Below the pieces are notes generated by a model. That model saw only the letters and a program-made list of their open reading frames with translations, did not search any database and was not told the DNA's origin. A stretch of 64,000 nucleotides of DNA from CAZCDS01 sp964497585. Lineage in GTDB: Bacteria > Desulfobacterota > Desulfomonilia > Desulfomonilales > Desulfomonilaceae. The stretch covers positions 6,315 through 70,314 of the forward strand of contig CAZCDS010000032.1 in assembly GCA_964497585.1 (NCBI GenBank). The letters are read 5' to 3'. This document shows, piece by piece, positions 44,326 to 53,334 of this stretch. The stretch's first letter is position 1; each line of letters begins with the position of its first letter. Made by a program: the position numbers and the translations under genes.

Positions 44326-45657
44326 ATGAGGTACCTCCCTCACACCGAAGAGGATATTGCCTCGATGCTCGACACCATAGGTGTGAAGGACCTGGACGGG
44401 CTGTTTTCAACGGTCCCCGAGGATTGCCACAGGAGGACCGGGCTTGACCTGCCCGATCCGAGGACCGAATGGGAATTGACCGACCACATGATCGAGATCG
44501 CGGCGACCATGGCCGTCACGCCCGAGTACACCTCCTTCATGGGGGCGGGCAGCTACGAGCACTACATCCCCGCGTCGGTCTCGTATTTGATGGGCCGTTC
44601 CGAGTTCTCCACCTCGTACACCCCGTACCAGCCGGAGATGAGTCAGGGAACGCTCCAGGCGATCTATGAGTATCAGACCCTGGTGGCCCGTCTGCTCGGC
44701 ATGGAGACGGCCAACGCGTCGCTCTATGACGGCGCGACGGCCCTTGCCGAGGCGCTCCTCATGGCCGTACGGGTGACCAGGCACAAGAAGGTCGCACTCT
44801 CCCGTACCGTCCATCCGCACTACCGCCGGGTTGTCTCGACCTATTTTCGATCCACAGGATATGAGATCGTGGAACTCGATTATCTGCCCGACGGCCGGTC
44901 GGATCTGTCAGGGCTGGGCAACGTCAATGATTTGGCCGCTCTGGCAGTACAGTCTCCGAATTTCTTCGGGTGCATCGAGGACCTTGACGTCGCTGCGGGA
45001 GCCGCACACGATCGAGGCGCTCTCTTTGTCACCGCGTTCTCCGAGCCGCTCGCATACGGGCTTCTCAAGAGCCCGGGGAGCCTGGGAGCGGATGTTGCGT
45101 GCGGAGAAGGCCAGAGCTTCGGAATCCCTCAGTCCTTTGGAGGGCCGGGACTCGGGATGTTCGCCGGAAAGATGAAGCATGTGCGCAACATGCCCGGACG
45201 CCTCGTAGGACGGGCAGTGGACCTGGACGGACAGCGGGGCTTTGTGCTTACCCTGGCCACGAGGGAGCAGCACATCCGTCGTGAACGGGCGACGTCGAAC
45301 ATCTGCACGAACAACAGCCTCTGTGCCCTCAATGCAGCCATGTATATGGCCTGCCTCGGGTCCGCCGGCATCCGGGATCTCGCGCGGCTCAATTACGACA
45401 AAGGTGAGTACCTCAAGGGAGCACTCGCATCAGCGGGATTCGAGATCGCGTTTGACGGTCCCACCTTCAACGAGTTCGCGGTGAAATTCCCTCCCGGCTT
45501 CAAGACCAGGCACGAGCGGCTCTTGGACCAAGGTATCGTCGCCGGCCTCCCTCTCGTGCGGTACTATCCCGAGCTGGACGGGCACTATCTCTTGTGCGTC
45601 ACCGAAGTCAGGAAACGTGAAGAGATGGACCGTCTCGTGAAGGAGCTTACATCATGA
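44326..45657 (+). CDS. gcvPA: Glycine dehydrogenase (decarboxylating) subunit 1
   Basis: 443 residues, the N-terminal half of two-part P protein. It begins MRYLPHTEEDIASML, typical of GcvPA, with TPYQPEMSQGTLQAIYEYQ and ASLYDGATA. It starts directly after the gcvH stop and its last codons overlap gcvPB (ATGA). With GcvPB it decarboxylates glycine. The reverse direction is used by some anaerobes in the reductive glycine pathway. Confidence 0.95.
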   Translation: MRYLPHTEEDIASMLDTIGVKDLDGLFSTVPEDCHRRTGLDLPDPRTEWELTDHMIEIAATMAVTPEYTSFMGAGSYEHYIPASVSYLMGRSEFSTSYTPYQPEMSQGTLQAIYEYQTLVARLLGMETANASLYDGATALAEALLMAVRVTRHKKVALSRTVHPHYRRVVSTYFRSTGYEIVELDYLPDGRSDLSGLGNVNDLAALAVQSPNFFGCIEDLDVAAGAAHDRGALFVTAFSEPLAYGLLKSPGSLGADVACGEGQSFGIPQSFGGPGLGMFAGKMKHVRNMPGRLVGRAVDLDGQRGFVLTLATREQHIRRERATSNICTNNSLCALNAAMYMACLGSAGIRDLARLNYDKGEYLKGALASAGFEIAFDGPTFNEFAVKFPPGFKTRHERLLDQGIVAGLPLVRYYPELDGHYLLCVTEVRKREEMDRLVKELTS

Positions 45658-47108
45658 AAGAGTTTCCCGGATCCACGGGCCTGCTGCTCAACGAACCGCT
45701 CCTCTGGGAAAAGGCGCGGAGAGGAAGACAGGGGATGAGTATGCCGCGCCGCGATGTCGACCCTGCTCCCCTGCCGGAGGAGCTTGTGGGTGAGGGGCCT
45801 GACTTCCCCGATCTGAGCGAGGTGGACGTTATCCGCCACTACACGAGGCTCTCTCAATGGAACTTCGCCGTGGACAGCGGCATGTATCCGCTCGGTTCCT
45901 GCACCATGAAGTACAATCCCAAAATTAACGAGAAGATCGCGGGACTGCCGGGATTCGCTCGTGCACATCCATTGCTCCCCCAGCGATTGGCTCAGGGCGC
46001 TCTCAGGCTCATGTTCGAACTGGAACGGCTCCTCGCGGAGGTGACGGGCATGGACGCGGTTTCACTCCAGCCGGCCGCGGGAGCCCAGGGCGAGCTGACA
46101 GGGATGCTCGTCATCGCCGCGTATCATCGGGCCAAGGGATCTCATCGCGTCAAGATCATCGTACCGGATACGGCTCACGGCACCAATCCCGCGAGCGCGG
46201 CCCTGTGCGGGTACGAACCGGTAAAGGTAAAGTCCGGCGAGCGCGGGATTCTTACGCCTGAGGAGATTGCCGCGCGTATGGATGAACAAACCGCCGGGAT
46301 CATGGTCACCAATCCGAACACGCTTGGGCTCTTTGAGGAGAACATCCGTGAGATAGCCCGGATCGTCCATGCACAGGGCGGGCTGGTATACTGCGACGGC
46401 GCAAACATGAACGCAGTCATGGGCGTCGTGGACATGGGAAGGACGGGAGTCGACGTGCTGCATCTGAACCTTCACAAGACATTCTCCACGCCGCATGGCG
46501 GAGGAGGTCCCGGAGCCGGTCCCGTCTGCGTCACAAAGAACCTGGAGAGGTTCTTGCCGGTTCCGAGAATCCTGGAGGAGAACGGCTCATTCTACCTGTC
46601 CGAAACGTTCTCCGACTCCATAGGGTCAGTGCACTCTTTTTTGGGGAGTTTCACGGTCATGGTCAGGGCTTACAGCTACATTTTGAGCATGGGCCCGCGG
46701 CTCAAGAACGTCAGCCAGCTCGCTGTGTTGAACGCCAATTATGTCAAGGAAGGGCTCAAAGGGACTTTTTATCTCCCCTATGACAGACCGTGCATGCACG
46801 AATGTGTGTTCTCCGACAGGAACCAGAGAGCACACAAGATTACGACGTTGGATGTGGTCAAACGCCTCATGGATTACGGTTTTCATCCCCCCACAATCTA
46901 TTTTCCGCTCGTTGTGGAGGGCGCAATCATGATCGAACCCACGGAAACCGAATCCAAGGACGATATCGACCTTTTCATGGAGGCCATGAAGGCCATCGCA
47001 CAGGAGGCCGAAGAGAACCCCGAACTGCTTCGAGAAGCCCCCACGCGAAGCAAGGTCAGGCGGCTCGATGAAACCGCGGCAGCACGGCATCCCTGCCTGA
47101 TAGGATGA
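45654..47108 (+). CDS. gcvPB: Glycine dehydrogenase (decarboxylating) subunit 2
   Basis: 484 residues, PLP-containing subunit of two-part P protein. The PLP lysine is Lys275 in LHLNLHKTFSTPHGGGGPG. The family beginning (LLNEPLLWEKARRGRQGMS) and the DTAHGTNPASA segment are intact. The ATG at 45654 overlaps the gcvPA stop. No lpd (L protein) gene is in the operon; a shared dihydrolipoamide dehydrogenase elsewhere would complete the system. Confidence 0.95.
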   Translation: MKEFPGSTGLLLNEPLLWEKARRGRQGMSMPRRDVDPAPLPEELVGEGPDFPDLSEVDVIRHYTRLSQWNFAVDSGMYPLGSCTMKYNPKINEKIAGLPGFARAHPLLPQRLAQGALRLMFELERLLAEVTGMDAVSLQPAAGAQGELTGMLVIAAYHRAKGSHRVKIIVPDTAHGTNPASAALCGYEPVKVKSGERGILTPEEIAARMDEQTAGIMVTNPNTLGLFEENIREIARIVHAQGGLVYCDGANMNAVMGVVDMGRTGVDVLHLNLHKTFSTPHGGGGPGAGPVCVTKNLERFLPVPRILEENGSFYLSETFSDSIGSVHSFLGSFTVMVRAYSYILSMGPRLKNVSQLAVLNANYVKEGLKGTFYLPYDRPCMHECVFSDRNQRAHKITTLDVVKRLMDYGFHPPTIYFPLVVEGAIMIEPTETESKDDIDLFMEAMKAIAQEAEENPELLREAPTRSKVRRLDETAAARHPCLIG

Positions 47109-47287
47109 TGGCACCGCGCTCTCAAGGGCACGGGATTGTGCCTCACCTCACCTACTCCAGGGCAGAGAAACAGTCTCTTCGTGGGCAGAGTGGGAGGGGA
47201 CGGACGACCGCAGTGTAGATCATTCTCATTTGCTCGATCCCGTATCGCTGCGAGAAGCGCGGCTGTCAACGCAGCTCAGGAGGCGAC

Positions 47288-47812
47288 ATGAAGACCTACT
47301 GGATCCTGTTCCTCATCGGGAAAGATAGGCCGGGTATTGTGGACGATCTGTCGACCTTTCTCTTCGAACGAGACGCAAACATCGAAGACAGCCGCATGGC
47401 AGCCATGGGCGGGCGCTTTTCCATTGTCACGCTCTTCTCGTGCTCCCCCGAGCAACTCGAGGCGATCAAGACCGATCTCGACCAATTGAGGGGACTCGGC
47501 TTTGAGATCTCTCTCCACCGGGGGGAAGATCCTGCTTCGGTGCCACACCGCGCGGAACTGCCACTCAAGATCAAGATCGTGGCGATGGACCATCCGGGTA
47601 TTGTTCAGCGGATCGTCCACATTCTGCACAATCGCGACGTCAATATCCAATCGCTCAACACCGAGGTAATTCGCGCACCGCTCTCCGGAGCGCCTCTGTT
47701 CGATTTGAGCCTGGAGGCCGGGGTGCCGTCGGGAGTCGCGGTTGCTGACGTGAAGAAGGAGTTAACCGATCTCGCGGCTCAAGAGAACCTTGATTTGAGC
47801 TTCGTGAAATAG
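47288..47812 (+). CDS. Two-ACT-domain protein, GcvR-like
   Basis: 174 residues with two ACT domains: GKDRPGIVDDLSTFLFE (residues about 11-27) and MDHPGIVQRIVHILHNRDVN (about 99-118), as in GcvR and related regulators that bind amino acids. Start ATG 47288 with AGGAGG upstream, 179 bp after gcvPB. It is probably a glycine-sensing regulator of the neighbouring glycine cleavage genes, but GcvR acts through GcvA, which is not in the window. Confidence 0.75.
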   Translation: MKTYWILFLIGKDRPGIVDDLSTFLFERDANIEDSRMAAMGGRFSIVTLFSCSPEQLEAIKTDLDQLRGLGFEISLHRGEDPASVPHRAELPLKIKIVAMDHPGIVQRIVHILHNRDVNIQSLNTEVIRAPLSGAPLFDLSLEAGVPSGVAVADVKKELTDLAAQENLDLSFVK

Positions 47813-48007
47813 GGATTGCGCAACCGACCGGCAGATCCTCGTCATCCCTCCATCCATGACCGTTTTGAACGAGCAAGATTCACCCCTGCCCCAGCCCTCC
47901 CACTGGGACAAGGGCCAGAGGGACGTCCTGTCGCCCAAGGGAATACGACAGAATGAGGGCGGACAGGGAGAAGCAGTCCCGCTCGCCTGTCCGGTCTCAC
48001 TGTCGCA

Positions 48008-48805
48008 TCAGACAACAACCTCGTACGACTCCGTGATCGCCTGCTGGAGGTATTCCGGGGAGGCATATCCGAAGCCATCTTTCCCCCAGCTAGTGCCCCA
48101 ACTGTTGCGTACGATGAAATAATCGGGCGTGTAACCGACCAGGGCTGCGGCATGTCCTCCCCCAGGATCATCGGTCGGTCCTCGATATTGGTCGAGCTTG
48201 CCCGCGGTCTGGTCGGCGTGCTCCCAGGTCTCATCCACCTTGATGCGGAGGACAATCGGTCCGTTGTTCGCCAACCTGTCCCGCCATTGGGCGAGGTCGA
48301 CTCCGAGGTTGACGTAGGCCGTTATCCTGAACTGTGCAGCAATGGCGTACAGGGTTTTGGTGCTTCCCTGATAGAGCGTGCCGGAACCGAAAGGCAGGAA
48401 GTCGTCGGGCACGACTCCGTATCTCTGGGCAACTCCCAGGGCTGCTTTGAGTGTCGTGCCTTCCCTTTCGACGAAGGTCGTGGGCCGGGATGTCAACTCG
48501 TCCACTTCCTTTGCCGCCATCCACAAGAAACGCACCGAAAGAGCCCTGTCCTCTGCAAGGCGCCCCGCCTTCACAAGATACCAGCGCATCACTGAATCGG
48601 CGACGGCCCAACCCACACACGACCCCGTCTTCTTCTGGTCGCCAATCTTCCACCACGGAGCCCGGAGATCCACGCTCTCCGGAAGAGGTGCCGCGGCCGC
48701 GTACAACCGCGCCTCCCGCGCGATCTCAACACTCCAATCATCTCCCTGGTCAGGCGAAGGGAGACAATTGAGAATCCGTTTTACTTTCCTTCTCCTCCGT
48801 GCCAT
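48008..48805 (-). CDS. Papain-like cysteine protease (peptidase C1 family)
   Basis: 265 residues from MARRRRKVKR at 48805, with AAGGAG nine bases upstream. Catalytic Cys63 in KKTGSCVGWAVAD, His218 in GGGHAAALVGY and Asn234 in IVRNSWGTSWGKDG: the full papain set. There is no clear signal peptide or prosegment; a basic N-terminus (RRRRKVKR) precedes the catalytic domain. Follows the transglutaminase gene by about 175 bp on the same strand. Secretion or intracellular action cannot be decided; substrate unknown. Confidence 0.85.
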   Translation of the reverse strand: MARRRRKVKRILNCLPSPDQGDDWSVEIAREARLYAAAAPLPESVDLRAPWWKIGDQKKTGSCVGWAVADSVMRWYLVKAGRLAEDRALSVRFLWMAAKEVDELTSRPTTFVEREGTTLKAALGVAQRYGVVPDDFLPFGSGTLYQGSTKTLYAIAAQFRITAYVNLGVDLAQWRDRLANNGPIVLRIKVDETWEHADQTAGKLDQYRGPTDDPGGGHAAALVGYTPDYFIVRNSWGTSWGKDGFGYASPEYLQQAITESYEVVV

Positions 48806-48979
48806 GGGAACCTCTCCTTGCTGTCTGTTCGAGCGGAACAAGGGTCCCTTCCGAGGTACATTGCGATTTTCTCCAGAGGCTTCGTTTCCTGGAGAGCCTA
48901 CCTGTGAGCCTTTGTTTTCGCGAGAGAGGCTGCATGAGTCGCCTCGGGTTCACCAGCGTCCCCATCAGGCCTGCTTGGA

Positions 48980-50461
48980 TCATGCACTACGTGATTCCTC
49001 AACGAGGGCGTACACGATTTTGGCCAGCGGAATACCGCTCATGGAAGCTTCTTGCGCCATCTGAGCCCAGCTCGCGGGAACCGGCCCACGGACCTCCCAG
49101 CCCTCGGTCAGGTCACCTTCTCCTCTCCATTGGGGCGTCCCGTCTCCATCGGGCGTCCAAAGGAAGTCCGGATGGAGATTGGTATACCACTCGCCTCCGA
49201 TGATGCGGCCGAGGGCATCAAGTTCCAGATCATACTGATAAGCCTTCGTGACAATGGCGTCGCGCCCTGGATGGTCGGTTGTGGCGTGGCTCGGCATGGT
49301 CTCCACCACGTAGCTCAACTCCATGTTTATCCCCACGCAGGAGACCGCGCGGCCTGCCCGGTAATTTCGGAACCTATCCCTCGTGAAATCGGCCAGTGGG
49401 ATCACCGCTTCCTGAAAACGCCCCGAAGGTTCGCTCGTTTGCGGGTTGAAATAGAAGTAGCGGTACGAAGAGGCCGGCTGATTCCACACCTCAGCATCAT
49501 AGGTCGCGTCCAGCACGAAACTCCTGTGCAGAGTGCCCACCTGACAGACCGTCGCCATGTGCCATGTGCCGGGATTCGTATCGAAGCACTCAGTACTTAT
49601 GATCCGGCCATTTGAGTCCGTGTCCGGCGCCGACACGTTGCATCGTCCTCCTATGAACCGCGTGGGAACCTGCCCCTTGGCCCAGAGGAGCGTCAACAGA
49701 CCTTTGATGTCTGAGGGATAGAATGTGAGATTGACTGACCTTCCGTTTATTTCCAGGGGAATGGACACGACATTGGTGGGGCGCGGCGCCTTGTACGCGG
49801 CTGGAGCCCATCCATGGCAGATACCCATCCAATGTTCCACCCTCCCGTAATTATTATAGTAATATAAACCATCCGCCCACATGGCCTGGGTAAGTGACCA
49901 GTTCGCGTCGTTCACGAGAAGGTCGTATTTTTCCGAGGGAGAGAGGTTGTCGATGGCGTCGTCCCCTTGGTTGATTACGGCGGAAGCCGGTCTCTGTTGA
50001 ACGTACCGGTAGCATGAAACGAAGTCGGACGAAGAGAAGTGCGGATCCGCGTACCGGGCGCCAAGACATCCCTGATAGAGGGGCCAGTAGCTGTCGGACC
50101 AGGGGGACGCGCCGAGGGAACCTGTCATCAAGTTGCGATCCTCCATTTGCCGTGGATCTCGAAGGACTTGAGCCGGTTCGTCAGGGAGGTCTTCGGGTTG
50201 ATCGTTCCATCCGATGGCCGCCCGCACCGACGCGTTGTCCCCGACACTTACTACCTCATCCTCCCATATGGTTTTCAACTTCATCCGCAGAGAGTCCTTG
50301 TGGCTGACGAACTGATTTGCCTCGAGATCGGTCCCGGCGAACTTCGAGGTGACGGTTGCCTCGTTACCCTCTCGATCACGGGGCACAACCCTCTCGTTCA
50401 TCCCTGTCACGGGGTCTTGAAAGAACCTGTCCATCTTTTGCCGGAGTTCGTCCTCAGTCAT
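48980..50461 (-). CDS. Transglutaminase elicitor family protein (Pep-13/GP42-like TGase)
   Basis: 493 residues. The catalytic region matches the TGase_elicitor family of Phytophthora GP42: Cys215 in MGICHGWAPAAYK, His301 in TNPGTWHM and Asp318 in RSFVLDATYDAEVWNQP, with FYPSDIKGLLTLLW and GGRCN between them. These enzymes form glutamine-lysine isopeptide crosslinks or related acyl transfers. No signal peptide is visible. Start ATG 50461, with AGGAGG upstream. Paired with the papain-like gene downstream; a protease could process or oppose the crosslinker. Substrates unknown. Confidence 0.75.
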   Translation of the reverse strand: MTEDELRQKMDRFFQDPVTGMNERVVPRDREGNEATVTSKFAGTDLEANQFVSHKDSLRMKLKTIWEDEVVSVGDNASVRAAIGWNDQPEDLPDEPAQVLRDPRQMEDRNLMTGSLGASPWSDSYWPLYQGCLGARYADPHFSSSDFVSCYRYVQQRPASAVINQGDDAIDNLSPSEKYDLLVNDANWSLTQAMWADGLYYYNNYGRVEHWMGICHGWAPAAYKAPRPTNVVSIPLEINGRSVNLTFYPSDIKGLLTLLWAKGQVPTRFIGGRCNVSAPDTDSNGRIISTECFDTNPGTWHMATVCQVGTLHRSFVLDATYDAEVWNQPASSYRYFYFNPQTSEPSGRFQEAVIPLADFTRDRFRNYRAGRAVSCVGINMELSYVVETMPSHATTDHPGRDAIVTKAYQYDLELDALGRIIGGEWYTNLHPDFLWTPDGDGTPQWRGEGDLTEGWEVRGPVPASWAQMAQEASMSGIPLAKIVYALVEESRSA

Positions 50462-50994
50462 TGTCAGACCTCCTTTTCGTCGATGGGTTAAGCGGTTTCA
50501 TTCTTATTCGAAGACATGCACAAAATTCCACCCAGGGTACATGAGTAACTCTTTAAGGTATAACCTGTCAAGACTTACCTGACAATAATGCCTTATTTTG
50601 TCATTTCTTGTCATATCTCGTTTCCTGTAGCCTTATTTGTTGGCATTGCCTTTGCGCATAAGCGTGATTTATCTTGGTTTTTATATATAGTTTAGAGGTT
50701 ATATAAAGGGGTGGTCAGATTATAGGGCGTCCAACCGGCCTGCTGTGACGTGAAATCTCCCTGTCCTCCCTTCGCTCAGGGGGAGATTTTGAAAGCGCCG
50801 GCCGGGTCGCGCGATGTGACGGCCTTGAAAGCGCACGGGTAGGACAGGCGCACCGGGCTGAGAGGAATTTCGTCGGCGCCCACCGACGAGATGTGACACG
50901 CTGGCTCTATTAGCGGCTTGTTTTTGTGGAGAGGACAACGTGGGCGGAAAAGAAGAGACTGGACTGGAGGAATCGTTGTCCGGGCGCGCGGGTA
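50462..50994. other. Divergent-ended intergenic region with AT-rich tract and TGTCAT repeats
   Basis: 533 bp without a gene. TTGTCATTTC (50599-50608) is followed at once by TTGTCATATC (50609-50618), a direct repeat that may be a regulator site for the transglutaminase gene. AT-rich sequence extends to about 50720. A sigma54-like word at 50641 is discussed under rejected items. Confidence 0.45.
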
Positions 50995-53094
50995 TCAGTC
51001 GGACAGAACTTCAGTGAGAACTTTGAACAGCTCCACCGAATCGTAGGGCTTGGAGGCAACTCCGACAAAGCCGTAGTCTCTGAATCGGCTCATGACGGGG
51101 TCCGTCGAATAGCCGCTGGACACGATGGCTTTGGTCTGCGGATCTATCTTGAGTAGTCGCTTGACGGCTTGTTTCCCGCCCAACGCGCCGGGAACGGTGA
51201 GATCCATGATGACCGCGTCGAACCGTCTCTGCTCTTCCAGGGCCCTTTTGTAGAGTTTGACGGCTTCAGTCCCGTCTCTGGCCTGCACGACTTCGAATCC
51301 CATATGGCGGAGCATCTGTTCGGCAACGGAGCGTACCATCTCCTCATCATCCATGACCAGGATTCTGCCCTTACCTCTGAGGGGCTCGGTCGCGTCCGCT
51401 CCTGGCATAGCAAGCTCCCTTGCCGACGCGGGGAGATAGACGTGAAAGCATGAGCCGACCGTCAATTGGGATTCCACGCCTATGAACCCACCGTGCTTCT
51501 TAACGATGGAGTAAGAGGTCGCCAGACCGAGTCCGCTGCCTCTCTGCTTCGTTGTGAAGTATGGGTCGAAGATCCGTTGCAAATAGCCCTCAGGGATCCC
51601 TGTTCCGGTGTCCTCTATGGAGATCTTGACGTATCTGCCTGGTTTGAGTGGAAGTCCCGCATCGTCGGTTACAGTCTCGTTGGCAGCCTTTACCGAGACC
51701 TCCCCGCCCTCCGGCATGGCCTGGCCGGCATTGATGACGATATTGTTGACCACTTGACCGATTTGGCCCTCATCAGCCTCAACGGGCCACAGGTCGTCGT
51801 CGATGAAAAAGGTGAATCCCACATTCGATCCCATGAGGGCAAAGGCAACCGACTCCCTCAAGAGAGGGCCGAGGGAGAAGGCCTTCTTCACCGGCATCCC
51901 GCCCCGGGAAAAGGTGAGCAACTGTGAGGTAAGCCCCTTGGCGCGCCACGCTCCCCGCTCCGCTTCGAGAAGCCGACTCGCGGTCTGCTCTCCCAGATCG
52001 GAATCGATCCTGGCCAGGTTGATATTCCCGAGTATGGCCGTGAGGATGTTATTGAAATCGTGAGCTATTCCTCCGGCGAGGATCCCAATGGACTCCAGCT
52101 TCTGTGCCCTGAGCACATCCTCCCTGACGGACTGACGCTCGGTGATGTCCCGTATCCCGAGCCACAGGCCGAAGAGGCGTTCCTCGCTGACGATCCCGAT
52201 GAGCGTCTTCTCGAGGTGACGAACCATTCCTCGAGCGCCCAACTGCTGAGTCTCGACGGAACGTATGGGGAATCCGTCTCCGATCCACCCATGGTAGAGC
52301 GCCCGGTTCTGCCCCTCGTAGGGGAAGAGTTCCATCAGTTTGACGCCCATGAGATCCTCGATCCGCCTGTATCCCTGGATGCGGGCGAACTCAGGGTTGC
52401 CGTCCACTGCTCGGGCATCGAGGATACAGCCTATTGCTTCGTCGAGTGGGAGATTGGTGGGAATAGGCCTCATTAACGAGAATTCCACGATTCCGATGGG
52501 CAACAGGTTCACCAGCATCCTGTACTTGTTGTTCAGAAGGACTCTTTTCTTCTCTGCGGTAAGGTCCTCCACGAGAGCCAGCGCCAATTTGCGCTCCCTG
52601 ACCCGGATCGCCCGGAAATGGACCCGGCCCCAGATCCGGGACTTTCCGAACTGCATGAGGCCTTCGAGCGCCATCCTGCGTGATCTCGTGAACAGGCTGT
52701 CGAGCACTGCCCTCGCCCGTTGCGCGTCGTCCGGGTCAGGGAAGAGTTCGGGAAAGGACACCCCCTTGATCTCCTCGTATTTCGCGGTAAACTTGGCAAG
52801 GGCGCGGTTGGCGTAATAGACCGAGTAAGACCGGTCGATGAAGAGGATGGGAATGGGTAGCGCCTGCAACAACTTGCCGTAGGCTGCTTGTCTGATCTCT
52901 CGCAGGTCGACACTGGCCGAGGTGGTGAGTCCCTCAGTAGCCGTCAGATCGTCGAAATTGATGGTGATCGAGCTGTCCTCGCAACTTTGCAACTGGTTGA
53001 TGAGACGGAGGGTTTCATCTTCGTCGATCGGCTGCTGAGGCTTATTGTCTTTCTTGTCATTCACGAACCGGACCCCTTCCCGGGGACTTCGCAT
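50995..53094 (-). CDS. Soluble PAS-PAS hybrid histidine kinase with C-terminal receiver domain
   Basis: 699 residues, no membrane helix. Order: PAS (about 70-180, PIPILFIDRSYSVYYANRAL), a second PAS-like domain (about 190-320), HisKA with His345 in GGIAHDFNNILTAI, HATPase_c with N box VVNNIVINAGQAM and G2 box GSGLGLATSYSIVKKHGG, and a receiver (about 577-699) with phospho-acceptor Asp631 in AVIMDLTVP and KPY near the end. It would sense a cytoplasmic signal and phosphorylate its own receiver or an unseen regulator. Start ATG 53094, or an internal GTG at 53064 with AAGGGG upstream. Confidence 0.9.
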   Translation of the reverse strand: MRSPREGVRFVNDKKDNKPQQPIDEDETLRLINQLQSCEDSSITINFDDLTATEGLTTSASVDLREIRQAAYGKLLQALPIPILFIDRSYSVYYANRALAKFTAKYEEIKGVSFPELFPDPDDAQRARAVLDSLFTRSRRMALEGLMQFGKSRIWGRVHFRAIRVRERKLALALVEDLTAEKKRVLLNNKYRMLVNLLPIGIVEFSLMRPIPTNLPLDEAIGCILDARAVDGNPEFARIQGYRRIEDLMGVKLMELFPYEGQNRALYHGWIGDGFPIRSVETQQLGARGMVRHLEKTLIGIVSEERLFGLWLGIRDITERQSVREDVLRAQKLESIGILAGGIAHDFNNILTAILGNINLARIDSDLGEQTASRLLEAERGAWRAKGLTSQLLTFSRGGMPVKKAFSLGPLLRESVAFALMGSNVGFTFFIDDDLWPVEADEGQIGQVVNNIVINAGQAMPEGGEVSVKAANETVTDDAGLPLKPGRYVKISIEDTGTGIPEGYLQRIFDPYFTTKQRGSGLGLATSYSIVKKHGGFIGVESQLTVGSCFHVYLPASARELAMPGADATEPLRGKGRILVMDDEEMVRSVAEQMLRHMGFEVVQARDGTEAVKLYKRALEEQRRFDAVIMDLTVPGALGGKQAVKRLLKIDPQTKAIVSSGYSTDPVMSRFRDYGFVGVASKPYDSVELFKVLTEVLSD

Positions 53095-53334
53095 AATTCA
53101 GTGCCAATTCATTATAGATGTCTCATAGAAGCTGTCAATGAAGATTCGGGAAAGGCCCCGCCGGTTTCACCGGAGCCGCGGACAGGTTCAGTGCGCGGGC
53201 TCCGGTCGGAGGCGAGCCCTTCGGATTTTCCTCTTGATCTTGTTTTGGCCTGGCTATATGTTGTGTCCCCTGAATGGGTCACCGGAACATCTTGTTGGGT
53301 TCCGCACTCCCATTGATCGAAAGGATCGTTTTCC

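Noticed and set aside
50641..50655. Sigma54-like -24/-12 promoter (TGGCA, then TTGC at the right spacing) on the plus strand
   Set aside because: Only a minus-strand gene starts upstream and the plus strand has no gene for 2.7 kb, so no target; the -24 box lacks the C of the consensus TGGCAC.
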